From contig OU342636.1 of NCBI GenBank assembly GCA_910589415.1, forward strand, positions 42,051,735-42,115,734: a DNA stretch of 64,000 bases, read 5' to 3'. A program made the position numbers and the translations under genes. This DNA is from Malachius bipustulatus (taxonomy: Eukaryota > Arthropoda > Insecta > Coleoptera > Melyridae). Shown here piece after piece: positions 47,195 through 57,545 of the stretch. The notes under the pieces are model-generated. The model had not been told where the DNA came from. It saw only the letters and a program-made list of their open reading frames with translations, and made no database searches. Position 1 is the stretch's first letter. Each line of letters starts with the position of its first letter.

Positions 47195-47545
47195 TTGTAG
47201 GTGATCTAGAAGAGAGATGAAAAATATGATTGGCAGGGAGAAGGCGAATAAGTGGAGGCAACCGTGCGGAAAACTTAAAAAGGACACGTTCGGAACGCAT
47301 TAAGATCATGAGAATCAGCTGAAGATACCGCGCGTTACCAAAAATCACAGAAAGCAAAGAAAGGGAATAAAAGACGGTCGTGGAAGATCGATTTATGGGA
47401 CTGAAAGGGATATCAATCGTAGTGCACCAAGAAAATATACCGCTGATAACCGCAGAGGAGATAGACAAGGCAGAAAAAAAGTATTAAGGGCAAAAAATCA
47501 CCTGACACCTTCGTTCAAAAATATGAAAAAATTCCTATTAACTCT
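47195..47545 (+). pseudogene. non-LTR retrotransposon relic (linker before RT)
   Basis: At 47440-47540 broken frames read IPLITAEEIDKA, then SIKGKKSPDTF. This matches ITAEEI-KAIK-LKNKKAPGPDG just before RT of non-LTR elements. Upstream, GREKANKWRQPC is compatible but weak. Frameshifted and truncated. Confidence 0.45.
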
Positions 47546-47567
47546 TTTTCTTCTTTTTTCTTTCCTA

Positions 47568-48135
47568 ATTTAAGATACAGGGTGTCAAGAAATTTTTTTT
47601 TTCAGTTTTTTGACGCTCAGGAACCCTTTCAGATATAAAACTGAATTTTCGTACAAATCTTATCATTAATATTATTTACTTTTTGAGCTCTGATTAAATT
47701 TATTTCATAGGGCAGTGGCGGAGATTTTGGGGTTGCTTGAAATTTTTTTGCCCCTCATTTCTACGATACTGCAACAATTGGCATTGTGGAATAGAACATT
47801 TTAAACTGTCAATGTTTTCTACATAAAAAAGGTACTCTTCGTCAAATATTCTAATGTGAATTGTTTTGGAGAAAAACGGCATTTTATGATGAAAAACATA
47901 AAAGTGACAAAATGTTTTGTAGTGGACAAAACATCACTTATTTTTGATATTTTTTTTATGATTTGTTTCGCTCCTCCTTTTTTTAAATTTTCCCTCTTAA
48001 CGTAGATAATGTTAATGTTAATGTTAATTTAATGACAAGATGTGTACAAAAGCTGGGCTCTGTATCTCAAACAGTTCCTGAGATATCGTCAAAGAACTTC
48101 AAATAATAAGTTATTTTGACACCTTGTATCTCGAA
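47568..48135. mobile_element. GATATCTCAG family palindromic element, copy c
   Basis: Left end TAAGATACAGGGTGTCAAG, right end TTTTGACACCTTGTATCTCG; paired blocks are TTTTCGTACAAATCTTATCA with its inverse around GACAAGATGTGTACAAAAGC, and TTCCTGAGATATCGTC near the right end. Confidence 0.7.
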
Positions 48136-48299
48136 AACGGTTCGTCTGCGAATCCATGTTAATGGGAACTTTTTTTCATATTTTGGAACGAGATGTCACA
48201 CCCTGAAGCCTGCGCACATATTATGAATCATCCTGGAATTGAGATTGAGCGGTTCATGAGTTATATAAACAAGTGATAATCGAAATTTTCCAACTTCAA

Positions 48300-48548
48300 A
48301 GCAATGGAGGACTAGAACGGCTCAAGATATCTAAAAACGGTTTACATGTCCCTATCCTAACTTTTCACGTTTCATCCCACTATTTTGTGGAGTAAATTTT
48401 AATGCAGGAATTGCAGGATGATGAAAATTATCAGATTTCATCACCCCGTATTAAAATTTAAACCACAATATAATAGTTGTAGGATATTATGTGAAAAGTT
48501 AAGATAGGGACATGTAAGCAGCTTTCCGATATCTTGAGCCATTCTCGT
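48300..48548. mobile_element. 250-bp inverted repeat related to the 1.5-kb palindrome
   Basis: GAACGGCTCAAGATATC...TACATGTCCCTATCCTAACT at left pairs with AAGTTAAGATAGGGACATGT ... GATATCTTGAGCCATTCTCG at right. The same blocks sit in the centre of the palindrome at 3400-3650, so this is a small relative. Confidence 0.65.
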
Positions 48549-49046
48549 TCTACATAGCTTTGATGTTGGGAAAGTCATTTTATACCTGGATTTTTTTTAT
48601 TTTGAGGCTCTAGGCCCATTAGTTTCTGAGATATGGCCTGTGGCCGACCTTATTATATGCCATAATCACGTTATTCTGATTGTTTTTACCTTAATAATTT
48701 TAATCCGTCCATTATAGGAAAATATAGTGTCGTAAAGGGAAACATTTTGAATAAAATATGTGAACTGGAGTGCATACTTTTATTATAGTACACAGAATAT
48801 ATAACATTTATGTTATACTTATTGTATATATTTTATACTGACTGATTTTTAAATCGCACAAAAAAACTAACGTAATATCCATAAAACATCGAACAGTTAT
48901 AACATAGATATATTCCACTTTTATAATCTTGACCACAATAGAAGAAACCCCAACCTTGTGAATATTATTAGTCATTCCAGATGTGATTAATAATAATTGA
49001 AATCGTAGTATTTGGTTTACAAATTTTGAATTTTCCTCTCAGAGAT

Positions 49047-49485
49047 CTACAAAACCAATCTATGATAGAGTGGTATGGTAAGTTCACGTTGATCATGCAA
49101 TGGATCAGCAAGAGTGTAATAATCATTTTTATTGAATCCATTGAAAGCACGGAGGTCTCCTGGATGGTAGTTTCTCTTGCTAACCATAAATCTCTTACGG
49201 CGGTCTGCATAGCCGCCCCAACGGCTTCGCTTGTCCAACGTCTGAGGCCTCTCTTCAAAATAATAGTTGCTGTTAATGTCGTTCTTTCCGGCATGAGGAT
49301 AAACCGGCGTATCTAGCCAGTTTTCATCCTCTTCTGTATTGTCTTCGTTATTTTCGTTAAAGCTCCGTTCAGGGTGTTGCCATGGAGGTCTGAGGTTATT
49401 TTGGTGCTCGCTCCCATACAAGGCCAGTATTTGGACGAACTCTTCTGGGGTTACATCGATATCTCTTTTTAGTCTATTATCCAGC
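49047..49485 (-). CDS. prohormone-like gene, exon 3 with stop
   Basis: Follows a good acceptor (TTTTTTCTGCTTTCAG). Encodes residues 128-273 (first codon split), including the KR/RRKR/KR cluster. + strand frames here are shadows. Confidence 0.8.
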
Positions 49486-52400
49486 CTGAAAGCAGAAAAA
49501 ATACAATAATACAAAACATGGAATATTTACTTTGATTATTATGTCGTTTCCCATATATGAACTTACAAATTGAAATGGGAAATATGAATATCGTAGGCGC
49601 TGGAGATATGAATATCGATCTTACTTCTTTGTTATTCAAGCAAATGTGAAACTAAGCTCATTGAGATTCATTCAATACCTTCCTATTCCTACACGCATAC
49701 ACCATAGTCATATTTAATGAACTTCCAAATCAGGTCAGAGTTTGCGGCGTGTGATGTAAAATATCCAAGATGTTACAAAATAAAGGAGACGGTAGAACAT
49801 TTACTCAATTTTAAGATAAAAAATCTTAATGAACCCCCATTCTACCACTATCTCAACGCCCATATATTATGTTATAGATATTTCAGGGACGAGAGAGACT
49901 TTAACAATCAAGACACGAATTTACCGAAGTCTATGAAAACGTATAATTTATTAGCCCCGGCGTTTTCCCTATCATTAAAGAAACTAAGATGACACTTGCA
50001 TTTACGCATGTCACGAAAAATAAGATTTAATTTACAAGGAGAATTAACAAATATACATATGAGAGGAGTTGTTGTAAATGAGCGTCCTCCTCCTAAGAGC
50101 CATTCAGTGGCCTTAAAGACACGTTCTTCAAAGCAGAACTCCAAAAGGAAGAAGGTAAACTGAGAGAAGTCCATTGGAAAAACCTCTCAGGCTTGAGGCA
50201 ATTCAAGGAGCTCCTCGGGAACTTTAATCGAGAAATGTCAAGAAAACTGTCAAAAAGGAAGTCTCAGAATGTTAACGGGATTCCTAACAGGTCATTGCAA
50301 GCTCAATGAACACCTGAGGAAACTTGGCATAGAAAAGATGGCGTTTGCAGATTCTGTAGGGAAGAAAACGCCAGCTCAACGGAGGGGCTCTACCCAGCCT
50401 CGATCCCTCGATCCTCTTCAAATCCTGAAATTTCGAAGGGAAACGGAATTGGAGAGGCTGCTGCAATGAAGGGAATACACACCAGAGAAGCAGAGTAGAA
50501 GGGGCACAATATATCTTTAATAGGCCGTAGCGCATCTGACACCCTACTATCAATATCAAGAGCTGACTACCATCCATGACTGCCATGGATAAATTACTAT
50601 AAAGAACAATAATACAAAACAATCAAAAGTTAAACATTAATCGTGATCGTGAGTGATGTGTTACATGTCAAAAACTACAACTCATGATTTAATTCAGGTT
50701 TTTCGTATCAAGCCAAGCCCAGCAGAAGAAGAAGAAGGGTTGTGGAGGTGAACGTGGAAGCGTGAACTATCGTGAGAAGAGCAGCAGTTCATATCAATAG
50801 TTTGTGGGTATCTATATCTAAACTATTTTTTGTACTCTTTAGGACACTCACCTTAACCTTTTTGTGTCTCGTCTTCTTCTTCTGTTGTCGACTCCATAGT
50901 AGCGGTAGGGAGGTGCCGACTCTCCGTAAATCTGCGAATTGAGCACGGCATTTTCAATTGCCTCATCAAGCCTATTATGGTCAGGATCAAATCGAAAGTC
51001 TTTTCCGTAGCCAGAAAAGCCAACTATTGCCTTGTCATCGTAAGGATTGTCTTCACTTTTAAACAAACGAGCTTGTAGATCTGGGAGGTTTTCGGATGTT
51101 TGAAGACTTTGGTCCCAAGTTTGCTCTGATGGATTTGTTTTTATGTTGGTACCTGTAAATAATTAAAAGTGTAAGACTTTATAGAATCAAACTAACCAAG
51201 TTGAAAGTTTTTGAGCTGCAGTTAGAGTTATTAGATAACAAAAATAAACCACAAATTGTAAAACACAGAAAAATACTTCTTATAAAACAACTACTTACAT
51301 AAATCGATACAGAATGCAATTTTTGTAGTTATAAATGGGGTATATGGGTTACGGTGGTAAAAAATTGGTACCCTAAGAAAGCTGAGGGCGCATAGCTTGT
51401 CATTTTAAAGAGGTGAGGGGCTCAATCAACTTTAGCCACTTAATTCGGAATTACGGAAAAAAATGATTCCTGTGAAAATCGACAAATCTCTGAATTAACC
51501 ATACTTTATATTTCTCTCTTTATATCTCAGTTGTTATTGCAGACATCAACCTGAAAATCTGGAACACCTCTCTTTGAACTTTATGGTAGCTGTTGGTTAA
51601 TATTGTTGGTTAAATAATTGATTAATAGACATAAACTGCAGTCTTAAGAGTGACTCACGACTACTAGAGTACTGTGGCCCTTTTCATCATTCCCGAAACC
51701 ACAATTGGATTCGTTACTCTATAACTTTCCTGTTCTTTTAATGAAGTAGAGAAGGTTTTTCCATGAGAGAAGTTCCATTGCATTTCATCCTGTGTAAGTA
51801 CCTCTGACTGTAGGTATGCATCACACCTATGACAAGTCGAGCTTCCATCCATCTCCAAGATGGGAACTAGCACACTTACATCAAGACAATTAATCAGTAA
51901 ACGTATTGGCAAATCCGTTTCCAAACAGTAAACGCTGAGATACTGAGCGTTCCCGTTCACCGAGATCGTGAGATCTTAGATTGTATTATCTAACACTATT
52001 ACACCAATAAGAAGTACTCACCAGCTAAAGTAAAAATTTTTGCTTTGAATTTTTTGTAATCTTCAGATTTTTTTCATTCAAAGACATTAAACGCTGCATC
52101 TCTTTCATAGCTGACTTAATTAAGAAAATTAGTTTGAAAAAGTTGCTTGCCTTGATGAATTCTATATAGATGGTGTTAAAATGAATGAATGAATTAAAAA
52201 AAGCGTTTTAAATAAAAAAAGTAGTGACACTGTGGTCATTACTAATGTGATTGTAAGATTATTATTATTAGCAGGAATGGAAACGTTAGGATTTAGCCGA
52301 TTAATAGCCAACGTGTAAACAAACATCGTATCCTGCTATTACGAAACGGATGGAATTCTCTATAAATTAAGAACTGGAAGAAGTCTTATAAATTTAAGTG

Positions 52401-52487
52401 AGTACCTGTAAGGTCTCGTAGCAGAAGACTCATAAATGTTAACATGATCAAGAGAAGTAAAAAATTATAGACTGGAAACTGGAACAT
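49047..52487 (-). CDS. secreted, cysteine-free prohormone-like precursor, complete, 273 residues
   Basis: Three - strand exons (52487-52406, 51152-50852, 49485-49047) join in phase 1 and 2 into 822 nt. The N-terminus MFQFPVYNFLLLLIMLTFMS is a signal peptide. The rest has no cysteine, is rich in Asp/Glu/Asn, and contains clustered basic cleavage sites: RRRRR (118-122), KR (125-126), KR (134-135), KR (213-214), RRKR (223-226), KR (231-232). Predicted products include an acidic 77-residue peptide (136-212), the short SRWGGYAD and FMVS, and a 41-residue C-terminal peptide starting NYHPGDLRAFNGF. No Gly precedes a site, so no amidation. This is the layout of a neuropeptide or granin/proSAAS-type precursor cleaved by furin/PC2-like enzymes in the secretory pathway. 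I do not recognise the family. Confidence 0.75.
49515..50195. other. part of intron 2 of the prohormone-like gene
   Basis: The + strand frame at 49717-49992 has an ETVEHLL segment that could come from a retroelement zinc-finger region, but this is too weak to call. Confidence 0.35.
50200..50600 (+). pseudogene. non-LTR retrotransposon C-terminal relic (RNase H / zinc-finger end)
   Basis: Frames read LTGFLTGHCKLNEHLRKLGI, then, after a shift, DGVCRFCREENASS. This is the (LLTGHC-L--HL-KMG...CR-CGEE-ET--H) end of R1/Jockey-type ORF2 proteins. It lies in intron 2, antisense to the host gene, with shifts and stops. Confidence 0.65.
50852..51152 (-). CDS. prohormone-like gene, exon 2
   Basis: Acceptor TTATTTACAG, donor TTAAG|GTGAGTG. 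Encodes residues 28-128, ending in the RRRRRDTKRL cleavage cluster. Confidence 0.8.
51153..52405 (-). other. intron 1 of the prohormone-like gene
   Basis: No coding frame or paired repeat that I can support. The 98-codon - strand frame at 51960-51664 is unrecognised. Confidence 0.5.
52406..52487 (-). CDS. prohormone-like gene, exon 1 (start codon and signal peptide)
   Basis: ATG at 52487-52485 in the context AACAATG; 27 codons plus one base, then donor ACAG|GTACTC. Encodes nearly all of the signal peptide. Confidence 0.75.
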
Positions 52488-52598
52488 TGTTACGTCCCAG
52501 CTGCTGCTCCTGCTCGGTCGCCCAGGTAACGTATGACGTCTCAGATGGAGTTACGGCGAGAATCAAATTCAAGAAATATTATATCATATTGTGAAGAC

Positions 52599-52613
52599 TT
52601 TATACCCCGCCCC
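52599..52613 (-). promoter_or_regulatory. GC box and TATA box of the prohormone-like gene
   Basis: On the - strand GGGGCGGGG (52613-52605) runs directly into TATAAA (52604-52599). Transcription would begin about 30 bp downstream, leaving a 5' UTR of roughly 85 nt before the ATG at 52487. A TGACGTC half-CRE lies within the expected leader near 52530. Confidence 0.65.
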
Positions 52614-52789
52614 CCTCTCTTAATTCTGAGCCGAATGATATAGAACACGCTGTAACCGTATCTCTACCTTTCCTTTTATAACTTCGAGATCCCTGCGTAG
52701 CATACATCTAAAGAAAATACATGCAATATTATATGATTAAACGGCGTGTCACAAATTATACTTATTACATATAGTAGGTCAAGCTCTTA

Positions 52790-53506
52790 GGGTAAAAACA
52801 TAGTAGAACGACGAGGCTAGAGGCAGAGCGACGAGGTAAGCGACGCGGTTTTTATTTCATCGTGTATGGTAATGAAGCCAAACATAGTGAAGAGGTTGAC
52901 GCAGTACTGAGCGACGAGACAAGTGAGGCGATGCGCGTCGAGATAAAAATTGGATTTATTATCGCGTTGATACTGGACGGTTCTAGCTGCATTCTTTTTA
53001 AGTTTTGGCAATTTCTATTCTCAAATATTCAAAAAATCGGTCTGAGTGCTGCTTGAGCTCAGAAAATAATGTATAGTACTGTCAAAATCGTTTGCATACT
53101 TAATTAATAGGATGTACAGAATAAGTTTTATCCAAACTTCCCATTGCAGTAATAATAAGCCCGAGAAGCGCGGCATAATCGAATAAAATTTCATCTTCAC
53201 TGTCGGAGAACATTGTTCATACTGAATTGAGTTTGGAAAGTCAAAGCAGTAAATCGCAACTTCTGTCTCCTCACTATGTGCATATTTTTTTTTTTTTCAT
53301 ACTACATGGTTGAATAGAATAGCTATTTTCGCTAGATTCCGCCGTGTGGTGTGAAAAATTTATTTTTTTGTAAATCGTGTTTTAAATGAAAAAATAAAGT
53401 CGATATTATTATTATTATTATTATTATATCTCCTGTCTTGTCGCTAATATCGTCGCTTACCTCGTCGCTCTGCCTCTAGCCTCGTCGTTCTACTATGTTT
53501 TTACCC
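52790..53506. mobile_element. PIF/Harbinger-like element A with GCGACGAG-rich ends
   Basis: Ends GGGTAAAAACATAGTAGAAC and its inverse; TTA on both sides (52787-52789, 53507-53509). Within about 110 bp of each end the motif GCGACGAG or its complement is repeated several times. The - strand 53214 onward encodes MFSDSEDEILFDYAALLG, an acidic start like that of Harbinger transposases, then stops. A T-run to (ATT)n block at about 53284-53427 is absent from sister copy B and so is a later insertion. Confidence 0.8.
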
Positions 53507-53509
53507 TTA

Positions 53510-54713
53510 GGGTAAAAACATAGAGCTAGAGGCTAGAGGCACAGCGACGAGGTAAGCGACGATATAAGCGACGAAACAGGAGACTTGCACATAGTGAGGA
53601 GACAGAATTTGCGATTTACTGCTTTGACTTTCCAAACTCAATTCAGTATGAACAATGTTCTCCGACAGTGAAGATGAAATTTTATTCGATAATGCCACGC
53701 TTCGCGGGCTTATTATTATTGCAATGGGAAGTTTGGACAGAACTTATCCTGTACCGGGTGTCCCAACACTAGTGTCCACCCCCTAAATCGAGCTTAATTT
53801 TAAAGATAAAAAATTGAAACTTTGAGGATTTGTGTACTTGATATAGGACCACTGAATGGCATAATTAGTTTCATTAAAAAACATTTTTAATATATTTTTA
53901 ATAATCACCTTTTTCATGAGTCCATACTACGACACTGTCCAGTGCAGGTTCATTGTGCCGGCTAGCCCAGCAAGAGCCGTCCTTCTATTTATTTGGGCCT
54001 TATTTACTTTGTCATAAAACTTATTGCACCTACCGTTTTCAGATTATATTGATTATATTGTTCAGATTATATTGTCTACCTGTCATTGCTATATAATTAT
54101 ATTTTATTTAATTAAAGCCTTATAATTAGTTTTTTCACATTTCTTTCAAGCGATATTGATTTTATTAATCGATTTCTACGAATGTATTGAAAAAAAATAA
54201 AAAAAAAATTTCGACAATTTACCACCATCTTACAGTTTTTTATCGCTGGCGCCCGAACTAATTTTTTTTTAATGAAACTGATTATGTGTTCCGTGGTCCT
54301 ATATCAAGTACACAAATCCTCAAAGTTTCAATTTTTTATCTTTAAAATTAAGCTCGATTTAGGGGGTGGACACTAGTGTTGGGACACCCGGTACATCCTA
54401 TTAATAAAGTACGCAAACGGTTTGGACAGTACCATATTTTCTGAGCTCAAGCAGCACCCAGACCGATTTTTTGAATATTTGAGAATAGAAATTGCCAAAA
54501 CTTAAAAATAATGCAGCTAGAACCGTCCAGTATCAACGCGATAATAAATCCAATTTTTATCTCGACGCGCATCCCCTCGTTTGTCTCGTCGCTTAGTACT
54601 GCGTCAACCTCTTCACTATGTTTGGCTTCATTACCATACACGATGAAATAAAAGCCGCGTCGCTTACCTCGTCGCTGTGCCTCTAGCCTCGTCGTTCTAC
54701 TGTGTTTTTACCC
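53510..54713. mobile_element. PIF/Harbinger-like element B, inverted neighbour of A
   Basis: It starts immediately after the TTA that ends element A, with the same inverted ends, and is a copy of A in opposite orientation. The + strand 53655 onward gives MFSDSEDEILFDNATLRG, interrupted by the 638-bp MITE. The right flank reads TTTA instead of TTA, a small change. Without the MITE it is about 564 bp. Confidence 0.8.
53754..54391. mobile_element. 638-bp TA-flanked MITE, copy 2
   Basis: Ends CCGGGTGTCCCAACACTAGT and its inverse; TA at 53752-53753 and 54392-54393. Element A has the empty site (CTGTACATCCTATTA on the - strand), proving TA duplication. Same length as copy 1. Confidence 0.93.
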
Positions 54714-54717
54714 TTTA

Positions 54718-55401
54718 GCCGTGCACAGACTTGTGGCCAAATAATGGGGCTTTCCTGATGCCACTTTTCATTTAAGAGTTCCTCTTTCGAAGTTAAATTT
54801 TGAAAGAAGTTTTTTAATAATATCTCCGTTGGGTTGAAAGAAAATTACTTGAAATTACTTGAGTCGTCTGGTGGGTAGGAAAAGGGTAAAAATGGCTAAA
54901 TTTCTAAACCCGTTTATGAGCCAATTTTTGAAGGAATTGAATTGAAATTTTCCCAGTGAAATTTTTCAAGAAGCAGCAGATAAGAAAAATGGCGGAGATA
55001 TTAGAATATTTTTACGACCAAACTTATCTCTATATCAAAATGCTTCGTTTGTCCGTTAGAGGGCTTCAAAGTCTTTTGAAAAGTTTAGTTTTTTTTAAAT
55101 AGCTCAAAGTCGGGTGATTCCAATTCGATGAAATTTGGTAGGTAAATTTCTTATTAAAAGTACTAATTTCTGATGACATGATAATTTGACGGAAACCCGG
55201 GAAGGGGTGAAAGTAAATACCCCTACCCTCCATTAAAATCGATCGTAATTATTGATAGGGTAGCAGGAACGCTGTTCATGTTTTTTTGTTTGAAAGATAC
55301 ATCGTTTAAGCCCATTGTTGGTCTCCTATAAAAATCTGTATCTTTCCGAGGTGCTATGTGATAAAATAAATTATTAGTCGATGGTACCTAACCAAAATTT
55401 T
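54718..55401. repeat. diverged member of the GGTAAAAATGG repeat family
   Basis: GGGTAGGAAAAGGGTAAAAATGGCTAAATT and GGCGGAGATATT-GAATATTTTTAC resemble the modules at 61310-62990. No ends defined. Confidence 0.45.
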
Positions 55402-55700
55402 TCAACATTTAAATGGATAACGAAGATTGGCGTTTTATAGCTGAACACTTCTACTTTCCAAATCCGTTAGATAAACTCGAATCGGGCGACCTCCAGAGCA
55501 CCCAGCCTCGCTGCAAAATAAGTCTATGAAGAACTTCTGTTTCCAATTACGCGAAAACTAATTATTCGACAGGGTCTGGGTTTTGCACAAAGGAACCATC
55601 TATCAATAACGACTATCTCGTAAAGAGTGCAAAAAATCAACTAAAAAAATGTCGATAGTGCGAATTTTTGAAAAAGCGCGATTTTCTCGTGTTTCCGTGT
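55402..55700 (+). repeat. dispersed repeat, copy 2
   Basis: Full-length direct match of 24004-24300 with scattered changes. Confidence 0.75.
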
Positions 55701-56635
55701 GCGTGTTTTTTCTCCTAATAATGACTTTAATGAAATTAATAAAAACCGATAGGGGGGGCCATTCTCGAGTTCGTGGGAGTCGATTCCCACGCAAGAGTTC
55801 ACATGAAAACCCTTCAACCTAGGGTACGTACCTGCATTACCGACCGTAAAATTATTAACTTCAAAAAACGTCAGTTTTTTCAGAAGCGTATACTTACAAC
55901 CATTAAAATTAAGAATACTCTGCAAAAAAATTTAATCCAATGGTTGGTTTTCAATAAGTTACAGAGTTCACCTCATTCGAGTTTATAGGTAATTTTTTCA
56001 ATAACCATGATAAAAATTAATGAAAAATTCAGGTTACTGTAATGTCTGGAACGGATACCATATAATTCATCAATTTTTTTTTCCACAAAATCTCTACAGA
56101 GGAATTGAGAATGTTGTAAATTGATAGCATACCTAAATCTGAACGAAATTTGAAGTTTGGCAACCGCCTAAACGCAACTTAGAATATAAAATAATCAAAT
56201 TAATGCCTTCGTTGCTGTGTAAATAAAAATAATAACAATACCGTCTAACCCTAAATTAAGATAGCGACTAGCGACATGTAAACCGTTTTCTACTGTCTTG
56301 GAGCCTTTTTATTGTAAGCTGCTTTGAAAAAGGAAATGGCGATTTTTGTTAATGTGAAAACCATGTGAAAACCATTCTTACTGAATTTTGTCAGACAATC
56401 TAAAAATGTAATAAATAGGCTGTCCTATTTAAAATAACAAAGTTGTAAGGCGTACAGCGATATTGAACCATCCTGTATAACGGAAAATTATTTTAGGTTG
56501 TAGGTCTCTTCAAACCATACACTCTCTCTCCCTCATCTTTTTTCTAGCTTCAAAAGTGAAGCTGCCAGAGAAGAATCCCGCACTAAAGGGACACCCTGTA
56601 TACCTAAGTTAGAATAAAACCAATTATTCTTCATA
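55701..56635. other. intergenic, partial element pieces only
   Basis: GACATGTAAACCGTTTTC near 56272 is a fragment of the 1.5-kb palindrome family; GACACCCTGTATACC near 56590 is another element end. No gene. Confidence 0.4.
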
Positions 56636-57545
56636 CAGGGTCTTATCTTAAACCATTGAAGATATACGAGCTCGGTTAAATAAGAGAAAAGTTGCGTTAT
56701 TTTTAGATGATATTTTGCGAATAAAAATTTGAAACATCCCCAGTATTTCCGTAAAAAACATCCTGAAAAACTGAAAAATCGAGAAATCTTATTTTTGCCA
56801 TATCTTTTAATAAATAATTTTTCGTAGGCTTACATAAATAATAGTCAAGAGCTACCCACCTGACGTTTGAAAAATTTTCAAAGCCGACTAGATCCCAGAG
56901 TTTTCATAATCAACTTTTGTTTTTCTTATGGCCGCCATATTATTTTTTTATGTCGTTCGATATAAAAAAAAAATAATGGAAACCAAAAATTAATAACTTC
57001 GGAAAAAAAATTCAAAATATTTTTTCCTCTTTTTTCAAAGAAAAACAGAATTTTTTTCGCTGAAATACCTAGGTCAATATGAAGTCATCTTGCTTGCCTT
57101 ATAGTTTTTCAATTTCTCTATGATATTCGGTTGATATTCTTTAAAAAAAACAAGAATTTTTGAAATTTATTTTTTAAAGTTTATTAGTTTTTGGTTTCCA
57201 TTATTTTTTTCATACAGAACGACTTAAAAAAACAATACGGCGGCCATAAGAAAAATGAAAGTTGACTATGGAAATTCTGGGATCTAGTCGGCTTTGAAAA
57301 TTTTTAAAACATCAGATGGGTGGCTCTTGCCGACTTATGCTAGCCCACAAAAAATTATTTATTAGTTTCCAATAATTAAAAAAATATGACGAAAATAAGA
57401 AATCTTGATTTTTCAGTTTTTCAGGATATTTCAGGAACGGTCACAGATATCTTTCATATTTTGACGGATTCGAGATGGCCAAAAAATTGCGCATTTTTTC
57501 TCTAATTTAACCGAACTCGTATCTTCAATGGTTGTAATGACCCTT
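56636..57545. mobile_element. 0.9-kb inverted-repeat element, relative of the mariner-type transposon
   Basis: The left arm (CAGGGTCTTATCTTAAACCA ... CTCGGTTAAATAAGAGAAAA ... CTTATGGCCGCCATATT) pairs over about 300 bp with the right arm. Terminal blocks GGTTAAATTAGAGAAAAGTTGC and ATGGCCGCCATATT are shared with the TIRs of the element at 12633-15463. No transposase, so likely a non-autonomous derivative. Confidence 0.75.

Noticed and set aside
49026..49316. + strand frame of 96 codons
   Set aside because: Antisense shadow of exon 3 of the prohormone-like gene.
52862..54641. Two near-identical 64-codon frames starting MYGNEAKHSEEVDAVLSDET (52862-53056 and, on the other strand, 54641-54447)
   Set aside because: They come from the motif-rich subterminal parts of elements A and B; the repeated GCGACGAG creates the frame. 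Not a duplicated gene.
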